A program made the position numbers and the translations under genes. This document shows positions 1 to 9,063 of a stretch of 64,000 nt of DNA, one piece after another (the stretch's first letter is position 1; every line of letters begins with the position of its first letter). Under the pieces are notes generated by a model. It was not told the origin of the DNA. It saw only the letters and a list, made by a program, of their open reading frames with translations, and ran no database searches. The DNA comes from Brenneria alni (lineage in GTDB: Bacteria > Pseudomonadota > Gammaproteobacteria > Enterobacterales > Enterobacteriaceae): contig NZ_MJLZ01000002.1 in the NCBI RefSeq assembly GCF_003666245.1, forward strand, positions 144,281 to 208,280, written 5' to 3'.

Positions 1-1
1 G

Positions 2-985
2 GGGATCCCGTCCCGCGAAACCGTGAAACTGTTTGATCCGTTCTTTCAGGCGGGGAGCGGCGTTCAGCGTCATTTCCAGGGCACGGGGCTTGGGCTGGCC
101 ATCTGTGAAAAATTGGTCAACTTAATGGATGGCGATATCACCATTGAATCAGATCCTGGGTTGGGCAGTCTGTTTGGTATCAGGCTTCCCCTCTATAAAG
201 CACGTTATGTCCCGGTGGCGATTAATGCCGGTTTGCAGGGAAAAAGGTGCTGGCTTATGGTGCGCAATGCTCGGTTGGAGTCTTATCTGCTGGCGCTTTT
301 ATCGGCGCACGGCTTACAGGCTTGCCGCTATCAGCGCCAGACGATCGCCATAGATGATGTGATCATCAGTGATTATACGGTTTCGCTGGCATTTGAGGTG
401 CGGGCGCATATTTTGATTAGTGGTTCGCATACCGGATCAGCACAGGAAATCCGCCACGGACATTGGGTGCATAGCACCTCTACGCCACATCATTTGCCTG
501 ATTTGTTGGAGAAAATTTACCGCTCGGATACCAATGACACATCGCATTCAACACTCTCAACACCGTTGACCAATTATGGCCGTATCGAGAATGGCGACAT
601 CATGATTCTGGTGGTGGATGACCATCCGATTAACCGGCGTTTGCTGGCGGATCAGCTTGGATCGTTGGGATATAAGGCGATGACGGCCAATGATGGTGTA
701 GATGCATTGAGCGTATTGAGTAAAAATAAAATTGATATTGTGCTGACAGACGTCAACATGCCGAATATGGATGGTTACCGATTAACCCAACGGTTACGTG
801 AATTAGGGCAGACTTTCCCGGTTATTGGCGTTACGGCGAATGCGCTGGCGGAAGAAAGGCAGCGCTGTTTACAGTCGGGTATGGATAATTGTTTATCAAA
901 ACCGGTGACGCTGGATATCTTGCAGCAGACATTGTCTGATTACAGTAATACGGTGCGTCAGGCCAGAGAGGCTTCAGCAACCTGA
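2..985 (+). CDS. rcsC: RcsC hybrid sensor kinase, C-terminal part (5' end outside window)
   Basis: This is the inner-membrane hybrid kinase of the Rcs envelope-stress phosphorelay, which passes phosphate via RcsD to RcsB. Only about 327 residues are present because the frame is open through the left edge. The fragment starts in the ATPase domain (GTGLGLAICEKL at fragment residues about 30-41), continues through the RcsC-specific ABL linker, and ends in a receiver domain. The receiver shows ILVVDDHPINRR, the phospho-acceptor Asp in LTDVNMPNMDG and the Lys of CLSKPV. It closely matches E. coli RcsC. It converges on rcsB, the usual arrangement. No damage is visible in the part seen. Confidence 0.97.
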   Translation, partial: GIPSRETVKLFDPFFQAGSGVQRHFQGTGLGLAICEKLVNLMDGDITIESDPGLGSLFGIRLPLYKARYVPVAINAGLQGKRCWLMVRNARLESYLLALLSAHGLQACRYQRQTIAIDDVIISDYTVSLAFEVRAHILISGSHTGSAQEIRHGHWVHSTSTPHHLPDLLEKIYRSDTNDTSHSTLSTPLTNYGRIENGDIMILVVDDHPINRRLLADQLGSLGYKAMTANDGVDALSVLSKNKIDIVLTDVNMPNMDGYRLTQRLRELGQTFPVIGVTANALAEERQRCLQSGMDNCLSKPVTLDILQQTLSDYSNTVRQAREASAT

Positions 986-1032
986 ATGCCCTCGACTGGT
1001 AAGGGGCAGGGGCTAACCCATTGAAGATTTTG

Positions 1033-1064
1033 TCTCACTCCCCCCCTGAGAAGGGGAGGGAGTC
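1033..1064. terminator. Possible bidirectional terminator between rcsC and rcsB
   Basis: A GC-rich hairpin lies between the convergent rcsC and rcsB ends: a run of C residues (1039-1046) pairs with the GGGGAGGGAGT stretch (1053-1063), with one imperfect position. The T-run after it is weak on either strand (GGGGTTTTAC on the plus side), so this is a tentative terminator. Confidence 0.4.
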
Positions 1065-1080
1065 TGTCATGGGGTTTTAC

Positions 1081-1737
1081 TCACTCTTTTTCTGTTTGCG
1101 TTGAGTTGCCGTTAACCGAAGAGAGGTAGTTCAGCAGCGCAATATCGTTATCCACACCTAATTTTGTCATGGCGGATTTTTTCTGGCTGCTGATGGTTTT
1201 GATACTGCGGTTAAGTTTCTTGGCAATTTCGGTTACCAGAAAACCTTCGGCAAATAAGCGTAAGACTTCGCTTTCTTTCGGCGACAGGCGTTTGTCGCCA
1301 TAACCGCTGGCGCTGATTTTTTCCAACACTTTGGAAACGCTGTCCGGCGTAAACTTTTTACCTTTCTGCAAAGCGGCCAATGCCTTGGGTAAATCGGTCG
1401 GTGCGCCCTGTTTTAGTACAATACCTTCAATATCCAAATCCAGCACGGCGCTCAGAATGGCCGGGTTATTGTTCATGGTCAGAACAATAATCGAGAGGTG
1501 TGGGAAATGACGTTTAATATATTTAATTAAAGTAATGCCATCGCCGTATTTATCTCCCGGCATCGACAAATCTGTGATTAAAACGTTGGCGTCCAGTTTC
1601 GGCAGGTTATTGATCAATGCTGTCGAGTTTTCAAATTCACCAACCACATTGACCCATTCAATTTGTTCAAGCGACTTTCTGATGCCAAAAAGGACAATAG
1701 GATGGTCGTCGGCAATAATTACGTTTAGGTTACTCAT
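1081..1737 (-). CDS. rcsB: RcsB response regulator of the Rcs phosphorelay
   Basis: RcsB is the DNA-binding response regulator controlling capsule, motility and envelope-stress genes, alone or with RcsA-type partners. It has 218 residues. The receiver domain carries acidic D10/D11, phospho-acceptor D56 (ITDLSMPG) and K109. The LuxR-type helix-turn-helix occupies about residues 150-210 (LSPKESEVLRLFAEGF, ITEIAKKLNRS-like). It is nearly identical to E. coli RcsB through the conserved core. The start ATG at 1737 lies in the second copy of a 16-bp tandem duplication and overlaps the rcsD stop by 8 nt. The best Shine-Dalgarno (AAGG near 1762-1765) is spaced correctly for the first copy's ATG at 1753, not for this one. 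Translation is therefore probably coupled to rcsD or to a seven-codon mini-ORF. Confidence 0.97.
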   Translation of the reverse strand: MSNLNVIIADDHPIVLFGIRKSLEQIEWVNVVGEFENSTALINNLPKLDANVLITDLSMPGDKYGDGITLIKYIKRHFPHLSIIVLTMNNNPAILSAVLDLDIEGIVLKQGAPTDLPKALAALQKGKKFTPDSVSKVLEKISASGYGDKRLSPKESEVLRLFAEGFLVTEIAKKLNRSIKTISSQKKSAMTKLGVDNDIALLNYLSSVNGNSTQTEKE

Positions 1738-1753
1738 CGTTTAGGTTACTCAT
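1722..1753 (-). repeat. 16-bp perfect tandem duplication over the rcsB start
   Basis: The 16-mer ATGAGTAACCTAAACG (minus-strand reading) occurs twice with no gap, at 1738-1753 and 1722-1737. The upstream copy is read in the rcsD frame as MSNLND, followed by Glu and stop. The downstream copy is the start of RcsB (MSNLNV). Sixteen is not a multiple of three, so the duplication changes the frame. With only one copy, rcsD would run in frame into rcsB without a stop. Confidence 0.95.
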
Positions 1754-4528
1754 AGGTTGGCTACCTTGCTGCATCCCTTCTCCGTTCAAGTCGCTGGTGT
1801 GTTGGCTGCGCTTACTTACCCGAATCACTTCTGATGTAAGCTCATCGGGATTCGCCCGCTTGCCGCTTTCCTGCACCTTGAAATCTACTGGATGCAATAA
1901 TGCACTGACAAATCCTCCAATTTCATGGAGGTTATTTTCGATCTGTACACTGTCGTGCGCGGTAATATGCTGTTCAAGCTGCTCACACAGTTGTTTGCCG
2001 GGATGCAGGTTTAACATGGCAAACACGCCTTTCAGCCGATGTGCCGTTTGTGCAAGTGACAAAAAATCGCCCTCTTGCGCCTCAGTATACAGTCTCTTTA
2101 AATCATCCGGTACTGTCTCAACAAACAGGGCATAATAATCACTTGATGCCAGTTGGTCGGCGTAAAAGCCGATATCGTGACTATCCCCTGTCGGCGCCGT
2201 ATCCACTGGCGTTTCCAACTGTTGCTCAATCAACTTAAGCAATGCTTCCAGCAATAGCTGGCTGATATTATAATTCACCCGCAACCGATCGGGCCCCAGA
2301 GGAATTAACGCGGTATCATCGCCACTGAGCAATATAGAAGAGTTCGCCGTTCTTTGCGGATCGTCCGTGATGCACAGGTCTGCTTGTTGATTGATCTGAC
2401 GGTCATCAACAAGCAGATAGTTGGCCCCCCAGCCAGTAAGCAGATGGCTGACAATGTGCCGTACTTCATCTGACGTGATATCCAGCAATACAGTGATGCC
2501 CTCCAGCAGTTTCTCTTCTTCAACCGGGAGGGCTTCCGGCTCCAGTTTTACCGTCAGAATATAGTGTGTTCCAAGCCCGGTTTTACTGTGGATATTCAAC
2601 TTGCCGCCAAGTTTATGGCAGAGCTTATTGCACAGGAATAGGGTCAATCCTGAATTTTGACTGAAGCGATCGGATGTTGTTGGATTTAAAAAGGGGTAAT
2701 TAAGATTATCCTGCTCGCTTCCCGCTATATCGGCGCCGGTATCGCTGACCCGAACAATCAGTTTTTCTGGCGCATTGCTATCATGATCGACGGAAACCGT
2801 AATCTTGCCGTAGTCGGTATTGGTAATCGCATAATTTAGCAGCAGCGACAGTATTTTTTTCAGCAGTTCACTATCGCCCAGATAGGTTTGATTAATATCC
2901 AGTTTGTAGTGATTAATCAGGCAAAGCCCTTTTTGATTAATTCTTGGCAATAGCTCCAGTAATAGATTATCGACTATTGCCAATGGGGAGAAACTGTCGT
3001 TGGCAGGCTTCCATTCCTGCGTTTCCAGTTTTTCCTGCAAAGCGATATTCTCCAACAATTCAAGGGACTGGCCTGCCTCTGTCAAGAGTTGCTGAATGAT
3101 CTGCTGTTGTTCGGCAATATCATCGGTATGGCGAATGGAAAGTATATTTTGACGCAGAGAAAGCAGCGGCTGTTTGAATTCATTGAGTAGATTTCTGAAC
3201 AGATGTCTCCTGGCCTGGACATTTTTCTCATATTCACGCTGGGCCAACTGAAGCTTTTTATTAACCAGAATCTCTTTATCCTGTTCACGCAGCAGAAATA
3301 GACAATAGTCCGGTGAATATTGACTGCGGAACTGACGTATTTCATACATCTCATTATTCACCGTGACCTGAACAACGCCCTGATGCTCATCGGCCATATT
3401 AGTGATTTTTTGCAGACTGAGATGTGGCAACAAATTCTCTGCCTGCTCGTTCTGCATAATAACTTTGTTGCTGCTAAAGTCATAAATCAGTATGCCCAGA
3501 GGAATTTGACCAAGCGCTTCATCATAGATATTTATCTGCTTGCGCAGGCGTTGTGATAAATCTTCGCCAGGGTGAGCATATTTGTGACGGAAAATATAAA
3601 AGCCGGAAAGGGTCAGGATCAGTAATGCCAGATTCAGTAATAGCAGCCAGACATTATTATGCAGCATATCAATGACCAGCGATTTTATTGGGATCTGGAA
3701 CACCATTTTTACCGGTGCATTGACCAGCTGAGAAGATATCTCAAGCAATGAACCATTCAACTGGGCAACGGCCATATCTTCATTACTGTTATTGGTGTCA
3801 AGACCGGTTGGCGTGTCTTGCCGCAGAATGAAGTTTTCACGCGGCATATTGTCTGGGATCAAATCGTCAATAGGTAAATCGAAAGCAATAATGGTTGCCA
3901 GATGACCGGGCTGATTAAATGTGGTGCGCAGGGTGAAATAATAATCGTTGTAAAAACGCAGCTTACGGATAGGGGAGAAACTTTCACGCTCGTCTAATAC
4001 ATTAGCCTGTTGCAGCATTTCTGTCCGGCGCGCTTCGGCAATCGCGGTGATATAACTGCCCCGAAACTGGGATGAGATGTCTTTCAGCGTCTGGGTTGAA
4101 ATCATCGTCAGACTGTTATCGATGCCGTTAAGATAGTACATGGAATAGACATCGTTTTCCGCGCCCCACAGAATGTCCAGATAGCGTGATATTTGGCGTA
4201 CGGAATTTAAGGTCGCTTTATCATGTTGGCCGAATATCAGGGCATCGGTTTTTTGACCGTTTTTCTCCACGTAAAAAACATTCGGCATCAGATTAATGGA
4301 GTTTATATTAGGCTCACTGGCAGGCGTATCGCCATTCAGATTGCCATAAATCTGATAAGTAAAAAAACGATAAGTATCGATGCGTTTTTGTACACCCCGA
4401 GCAATATCCGTTAATGCGTGTTTTTTATATGTCAGCCAGTTACTGAGGTAGTTATAGCCAAGCATGCCGGTTATAAGGAGCAATAGCATGATAAACAGGG
4501 CAAAATAACGAATTATTATTGCGGGCAT
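1730..4528 (-). CDS. rcsD: RcsD phosphotransfer protein with an ERIC-encoded C-terminal extension
   Basis: RcsD is the inner-membrane intermediate that receives phosphate from RcsC and passes it to RcsB through its HPt domain. It has 932 residues against about 890 in E. coli. Transmembrane helices lie near residues 5-26 and 295-315 around a periplasmic loop. Degenerate HisKA and ATPase domains and an ABL linker follow. The HPt histidine is at about 830 (AQTAHRLKGVFAML). The protein that aligns with relatives ends at SALL (about residue 878). The next 54 residues come from the ERIC element, the old rcsD-rcsB spacer and the 16-bp duplication. The stop overlaps the rcsB start. The extension follows the complete HPt fold, so activity is probably retained, but this is inference. 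The gene lies 16 nt downstream of an MFS gene. Confidence 0.95.
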   Translation of the reverse strand: MPAIIIRYFALFIMLLLLITGMLGYNYLSNWLTYKKHALTDIARGVQKRIDTYRFFTYQIYGNLNGDTPASEPNINSINLMPNVFYVEKNGQKTDALIFGQHDKATLNSVRQISRYLDILWGAENDVYSMYYLNGIDNSLTMISTQTLKDISSQFRGSYITAIAEARRTEMLQQANVLDERESFSPIRKLRFYNDYYFTLRTTFNQPGHLATIIAFDLPIDDLIPDNMPRENFILRQDTPTGLDTNNSNEDMAVAQLNGSLLEISSQLVNAPVKMVFQIPIKSLVIDMLHNNVWLLLLNLALLILTLSGFYIFRHKYAHPGEDLSQRLRKQINIYDEALGQIPLGILIYDFSSNKVIMQNEQAENLLPHLSLQKITNMADEHQGVVQVTVNNEMYEIRQFRSQYSPDYCLFLLREQDKEILVNKKLQLAQREYEKNVQARRHLFRNLLNEFKQPLLSLRQNILSIRHTDDIAEQQQIIQQLLTEAGQSLELLENIALQEKLETQEWKPANDSFSPLAIVDNLLLELLPRINQKGLCLINHYKLDINQTYLGDSELLKKILSLLLNYAITNTDYGKITVSVDHDSNAPEKLIVRVSDTGADIAGSEQDNLNYPFLNPTTSDRFSQNSGLTLFLCNKLCHKLGGKLNIHSKTGLGTHYILTVKLEPEALPVEEEKLLEGITVLLDITSDEVRHIVSHLLTGWGANYLLVDDRQINQQADLCITDDPQRTANSSILLSGDDTALIPLGPDRLRVNYNISQLLLEALLKLIEQQLETPVDTAPTGDSHDIGFYADQLASSDYYALFVETVPDDLKRLYTEAQEGDFLSLAQTAHRLKGVFAMLNLHPGKQLCEQLEQHITAHDSVQIENNLHEIGGFVSALLHPVDFKVQESGKRANPDELTSEVIRVSKRSQHTSDLNGEGMQQGSQPMSNLNDE
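1770..1896. repeat. ERIC (IRU) element inserted at the 3' end of rcsD
   Basis: A 127-bp element, the canonical ERIC length, is bounded by 7-bp inverted ends TGCATCC (1770-1776) and GGATGCA (1890-1896). Its centre contains the diagnostic ERIC core: CGCTTACTTACCCGAATCACTT, then ATGTAAGCTCATCGGGATTC, closely matching known ERIC sequences. The whole element is read as coding sequence of rcsD (about residues 878-920) and replaces the normal end of that protein. Confidence 0.88.
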
Positions 4529-4544
4529 TGATTAACGCTCCTGA

Positions 4545-5714
4545 TTAACGGATAACAGCACGCGCACTGGCGCTGACAAGCAATAATAATAGCGCGACGC
4601 AGCCAAATGCCACCGCCAGGCTACTTGCCTGCGCGATAAAGCCCAGTAGCGTCGGGCCAACCAGAATACCAGCGTAACCGACGGTAGTAATAGAGGCGAT
4701 AGCCAGATTCGCCGGCATGATTTTTTGATTACCCGCTGCACTAAAAAGGATAGGAACCACGTTTGATGCGCCGATCCCTACCATCACGAAACCCAGAATA
4801 GCCGCCGCCGCGTGGTCGATGCTAATGGTCAACAGCAGGCCCAATGCCGCGCACAGGCTGCCGCCGGTAAGGATGGCATAACGTCCCAGCGCATTGACGA
4901 TGCGATCGCCATTCAGTCTGCCCACCGTCATCGCGACGGAAAACGCCGCATAGCCGATACCTGCCTGCGCACTGTTCAGGTTGCGCTCTACGGTTAAAAA
5001 CAGCGCGCTCCAGTCCAGTATGGCGCCCTCGGCCAGAAACATAATGAAGCACAGCAGACCGATAAACATCACCCAGCCGCGTGGGATCACAAATAGCGGG
5101 CCGCCCTCAGCCTGATTGGTGGTACGCAGCAGATGACGTTGCGCCAGAGACAGCAGCATCAGGAACAGGGCGACAATAATCAGAATCGCCGCCACGGGGG
5201 ACAACCCCAACCACAGCAGAACGCTGACGCCACCTGCGCCCGCTATCCCGCCAATGCTGAAAAATCCGTGAAAGCCGGACATCATTGCCCGGCCACTGGC
5301 CTGTTCAACAGTGATCGCCTGAATATTCATTGATACGTCAATCATGCCGATGGTCGCGCCGAAAAAGAACAGTGTGATCGCCATCAGCGGCAGCGTGTCT
5401 GCTTGTGTCAGCATAGGCAACACCAGACAAAGCAAGGCGCTGGCCAGTAATATCACGGTTCGGCATCCCAGTTTGCTGGTTAACAATCCGGTAAGCGGCA
5501 TTGCCAGTAACGAACCTATGCCAAGAGCAAGCAACAACATCCCTAATGAAGCGTCACTGATTGCCAGGCGATTTTTGACAAAAGGCACCAGCGGCGCCCA
5601 GGAGGCCATAGCAAAACCCGCGACAAAAAAAGTGATGCGCGTGGCTGCCTGCGCCTTTCTGCCTGGCTGTTGTTGTTTTATGCCGGATTCTTCAGAATTC
5701 AGTGTGGTACTCAT
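4545..5714 (-). CDS. MFS transporter, YbjJ-like
   Basis: This 389-residue inner-membrane protein has about 12 hydrophobic helices. Typical major-facilitator features include an MDVSMN segment and HGFFSIGGIAGAG in the first half, and a repeat-like second half starting about residue 215. It resembles E. coli YbjJ and sugar or drug MFS proteins, but the substrate cannot be told. The start ATG at 5714 has a weak upstream CAGG. Its stop is 16 nt before rcsD, so the two genes may be co-transcribed. In E. coli the gene upstream of rcsD is ompC, so the context differs here. Confidence 0.85.
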   Translation of the reverse strand: MSTTLNSEESGIKQQQPGRKAQAATRITFFVAGFAMASWAPLVPFVKNRLAISDASLGMLLLALGIGSLLAMPLTGLLTSKLGCRTVILLASALLCLVLPMLTQADTLPLMAITLFFFGATIGMIDVSMNIQAITVEQASGRAMMSGFHGFFSIGGIAGAGGVSVLLWLGLSPVAAILIIVALFLMLLSLAQRHLLRTTNQAEGGPLFVIPRGWVMFIGLLCFIMFLAEGAILDWSALFLTVERNLNSAQAGIGYAAFSVAMTVGRLNGDRIVNALGRYAILTGGSLCAALGLLLTISIDHAAAAILGFVMVGIGASNVVPILFSAAGNQKIMPANLAIASITTVGYAGILVGPTLLGFIAQASSLAVAFGCVALLLLLVSASARAVIR

Positions 5715-5913
5715 AACCTGAACGACACTACCTAATGGACGTTATAAGGGCTTCTTTCTACCATAATTGCGTTGCTGAATCGAAGAGTTCGTGACTTCAA
5801 GCCGTCCGATGGCCGGATTATCAGATAAGGGAACGCAAGTTGTGTAAAAGATGAGCGGCGAGTTATCCGCTTTATCCTGCATAACCTCTCACCCACAGCG
5901 CCTTTTTTTCCCG

Positions 5914-5919
5914 TATAAT
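5914..5919 (+). promoter_or_regulatory. Likely -10 element of the men operon promoter
   Basis: A perfect TATAAT lies 32 nt upstream of the menF GTG start, in the 237-bp gap between the divergent MFS gene and menF. No good -35 hexamer is seen 16-18 bp upstream, so an activator may be needed or the assignment may be wrong. Confidence 0.45.
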
Positions 5920-5951
5920 CCCGTGCTTTACGTTAGGATACCGGGGTTACG

Positions 5952-7280
5952 GTGAAACAGCTTTCCGACCTGTTGCGGCATATGCAGCAGGATTTGCGCC
6001 AACCACAGCCTGCAAGCGCTGGTTTCAGACAGATAACACGTTCATTGACTATCAGCGAACCGTCTGAACTGTTGCCGTGGCTGGCAACACAACCCGTCTA
6101 TCCGCAGTTTTACTGGCGGCATCGTCAGGAAAGTGAAGAGGCGGCGGTTTGTGGGCGGGTGTGTGGTTTTCAGCATATTCAGGCTGCCGAAGCGTTTCTT
6201 TTGCAGCAAGGTTGTGGCCGCAACGTGCGGATCTGGGGGATGAATGCCTTTAACCAGACACCCGGAGAGAGAGGACCGGCCGTATCTCCCAGCTATCTTT
6301 TTTTGCCTCGCGTCGAGTGGCGGCGGCAGGGCAATAAACTTAGCCTGCAAATTAATTTATTCAGTGAAACCTCATTACAGCAGGATGCGGATGAAGCGTC
6401 GGCATTCGTCAATTTGCTGCTGCCGGGGCGTCCACTGTTACCCTTGCAGGCCGAAATTAGAACGGTTGATCATCTGCCGGATCGCCAGAACTGGATCAAT
6501 CTGCTACAGCAGACGCTGCTGGATATTGCCGCCGGGGAGCTGAAAAAGGTCGTTCTGGCAAGAGCAACGACGTTAACTCTGAAACAGCCGTTGCCGGCAA
6601 CAACCTTGATGGCGGCCAGTCGTGCGGCCAATCACCATTGTTTTCATTTTATGCTGGCGCATGATGCCCGGCAGGCGTTTCTCGGTTCCAGTCCTGAGCG
6701 GCTTTATCGTCGCAAGGATACGCAGCTCGAAACCGAGGCGCTGGCAGGCACGGTGGCGAGCGATAAAGATGAGAGTAGGGCCGCAGCCCTTGCCAATTGG
6801 CTAATGAAAGATACGAAAAACCAGTGCGAAAATAGACTGGTGGTGGAAGATATTTGTCAGCGCTTGCGGCAGTCGGCATTATCACTGAATGTGATGCCGC
6901 CGGAAATTGTTCGTCTGCGCAAAGTGCAGCATCTGCGTCGTACCATTCAGGCGGTGCTGAGGGAAAGGTCAGATGTCGTTTGTTTCAATAATTTGCACCC
7001 CACAGCGGCGGTGGCCGGTTTTCCCAGAGCTGTTGCCCGTCGTTTCATTGCCGGGCATGAGCCGTTCGATCGCGGCTGGTATGCCGGTTCCGCCGGTTAT
7101 CTCTCCCGCCAGCAGTCAGAGTTTTGTGTGGCATTGCGTTCGGCTGAAATCAGCGACAATGTCTTGAAGCTGTATGCCGGTGCCGGAATTGTGGCCGGTT
7201 CTGATCCAGAACAGGAATGGCAGGAACTGGAAAATAAGGCTGCCGGGTTAAAATCCCTGTTAGAGGGTGATATATCATAG
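5952..7280 (+). CDS. menF: Isochorismate synthase MenF
   Basis: MenF converts chorismate to isochorismate, the first committed step of menaquinone synthesis. It has 442 residues (E. coli 431). The C-terminal chorismate-binding fold shows GELKKVVLAR with a Lys near 199 (the catalytic-base position), SPERLYRR near 247-254, TEALAGT near 261-267, and the closing YAGAGIVAGSDPEQEWQELENKA. The start is GTG at 5952, preceded by a GGGG-containing purine stretch. It is first in the order menF-D-H-B-C-E. The 106-bp gap to menD is the only sizeable gap in the operon and could hold a second promoter. Confidence 0.95.
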   Translation: MKQLSDLLRHMQQDLRQPQPASAGFRQITRSLTISEPSELLPWLATQPVYPQFYWRHRQESEEAAVCGRVCGFQHIQAAEAFLLQQGCGRNVRIWGMNAFNQTPGERGPAVSPSYLFLPRVEWRRQGNKLSLQINLFSETSLQQDADEASAFVNLLLPGRPLLPLQAEIRTVDHLPDRQNWINLLQQTLLDIAAGELKKVVLARATTLTLKQPLPATTLMAASRAANHHCFHFMLAHDARQAFLGSSPERLYRRKDTQLETEALAGTVASDKDESRAAALANWLMKDTKNQCENRLVVEDICQRLRQSALSLNVMPPEIVRLRKVQHLRRTIQAVLRERSDVVCFNNLHPTAAVAGFPRAVARRFIAGHEPFDRGWYAGSAGYLSRQQSEFCVALRSAEISDNVLKLYAGAGIVAGSDPEQEWQELENKAAGLKSLLEGDIS

Positions 7281-7386
7281 TTTTGTTTTATGTCTGTTGT
7301 GCCCGGCGACGCTTTATATCAAAGTCGGCACTGTGAAAAAATATCATCATTACAAAAATCTGCCACCTAGAGCTGTTGAGTGAAGA

Positions 7387-9063
7387 ATGTCAACAAGTGT
7401 ATTTAATCGTCGCTGGGCCATGTTGCTGCTTGAAGCGTTGACCCGTCATGGTGTCCGCCATATCTGTATCGCGCCCGGCTCCCGTTCGACTCCGCTGACG
7501 TTGTCGGCGGTCGAACATGGCGCGCTGATTTGCCATACCCATTTTGACGAACGGGGATTAGGGCATTTGGCTTTGGGGTTGGCAAAAACCGCCCATGAGC
7601 CGGTGGCTATTGTGGTGACATCCGGCACGGCGGCGGCGAATCTTTATCCGGCGATCATTGAGGCAGGGTTGACCGGCGAGCGCCTGATCGTGCTAACAGC
7701 CGATCGGCCTCCCGAATTGATTGACTGTGGCGCCAATCAGGCTATTCGCCAGCATGGGCTTTATGCGTCCCACCCCATGCTGGCGCTGAATCTGCCGCGG
7801 CCTACGCCGGATATTCCGGCCCGCTGGCTGGTTTCTGCGCTGGATAGCGTCATGTCTCGGCTTACTCAGGGTGTGTTACACATTAATTGTCCGTTTGCGG
7901 AACCGTTATATGGCGATGATGATGGAGCCGTTTACCGTGACTGGCTGATGACGCTGGGCGACTGGTGGCAAAACCGCGAACCCTGGCTGCGTGAAATGCA
8001 ACAGACAAGGTTAGTGGTTCAGCCTGACTGGGATGAATGGCGGCAAAAGCGCGGCGTGGCGATTGTCGGGCATGTCAGCCCGCAACAAGGGGCGCAAATT
8101 GCGCAATGGGCGAGCACACTTGGCTGGCCGCTGATTGGTGACGTGTTGTCGCAAAGCGGTCAGCCGTTACCCTGTGCCGATGTCTGGCTGGCATCTCCTG
8201 CGGCGCTCGAACGGCTGCGACAGGCTGAGATTGTGGTGCAATTTGGCGGTACTCTAACCGGGAAACGGCTGCTGCAATGGCAGGAACAGTGCCGGCCACG
8301 GGAATTTTGGCTGGTTGATGCGCTGCCTGGCCGTCTGGATCCGGCTCATCATCGTGGTCGCCGTCTGATTGCCGATATCAGTGACTGGCTTGCCGCGCAC
8401 CCGCCCCTGGCGCAAGTTCCCTGGGCTGACGATCTGATCGCGGTCGCCCATCATACCCAACAGCAGGTTATAACCTATCTGGCACACCGTTTTGGTGAGG
8501 CGCAACTGGCGCACCGGATACCTGAACTGCTGCCGCCGGGAGGGCAGTTGTTCGTCGGCAACAGTCTGGTGATTCGCCTGATTGATGCGCTGGCGCAGCT
8601 ACCGGCGGAATACCCGGTGTACGGCAACCGGGGAGCCAGCGGCATCGACGGGCTAATATCCACACTGGCTGGCGTTCAGCGAGGAAATAACAAGGCTACG
8701 CTTGGGATCGTGGGCGATCTTTCCGCATTGTACGATCTTAATGCGTTAGCGTTGCTGCGCCAGGCGCCTGCGCCGCTGGTGTTGATCGTAGTTAACAATA
8801 ATGGCGGTCAGATCTTCTCATTGCTGCCGACGCCAGCAGAGCAGCGGGAAGCATTTTACTGTATGCCGCAAAATGTAGAATTTGGTCATGCGGCGGCGAT
8901 GTTCGGCCTTAACTATGTCCGGGCCGACAATTGGCAGCAGATAGCCGATTCCGTCGCCAGTTGCTGGGATCGCGGCGGCGTCACGCTGCTGGAGGTGGTG
9001 GTGCCGCCGAAAGAGGGCGCCCAAACGCTGAACGCGTTAGTGTCGCAGGCGGCGGCGTGGTAA
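7387..9063 (+). CDS. menD: SEPHCHC synthase MenD
   Basis: This thiamine-diphosphate enzyme joins isochorismate and 2-oxoglutarate to give SEPHCHC, the second menaquinone step. It has 558 residues (E. coli 556). The catalytic Glu55 lies in [10 protein letters not shown]. The cofactor-binding motif runs from [11 protein letters not shown] to [12 protein letters not shown] at about residues 440-480. The start ATG at 7387 fits the family N-terminus. Its TAA stop shares a base with the menH ATG (TAATG), implying coupled translation. Confidence 0.97.
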   Translation: MSTSVFNRRWAMLLLEALTRHGVRHICIAPGSRSTPLTLSAVEHGALICHTHFDERGLGHLALGLAKTAHEPVAIVVTSGTAAANLYPAIIEAGLTGERLIVLTADRPPELIDCGANQAIRQHGLYASHPMLALNLPRPTPDIPARWLVSALDSVMSRLTQGVLHINCPFAEPLYGDDDGAVYRDWLMTLGDWWQNREPWLREMQQTRLVVQPDWDEWRQKRGVAIVGHVSPQQGAQIAQWASTLGWPLIGDVLSQSGQPLPCADVWLASPAALERLRQAEIVVQFGGTLTGKRLLQWQEQCRPREFWLVDALPGRLDPAHHRGRRLIADISDWLAAHPPLAQVPWADDLIAVAHHTQQQVITYLAHRFGEAQLAHRIPELLPPGGQLFVGNSLVIRLIDALAQLPAEYPVYGNRGASGIDGLISTLAGVQRGNNKATLGIVGDLSALYDLNALALLRQAPAPLVLIVVNNNGGQIFSLLPTPAEQREAFYCMPQNVEFGHAAAMFGLNYVRADNWQQIADSVASCWDRGGVTLLEVVVPPKEGAQTLNALVSQAAAW

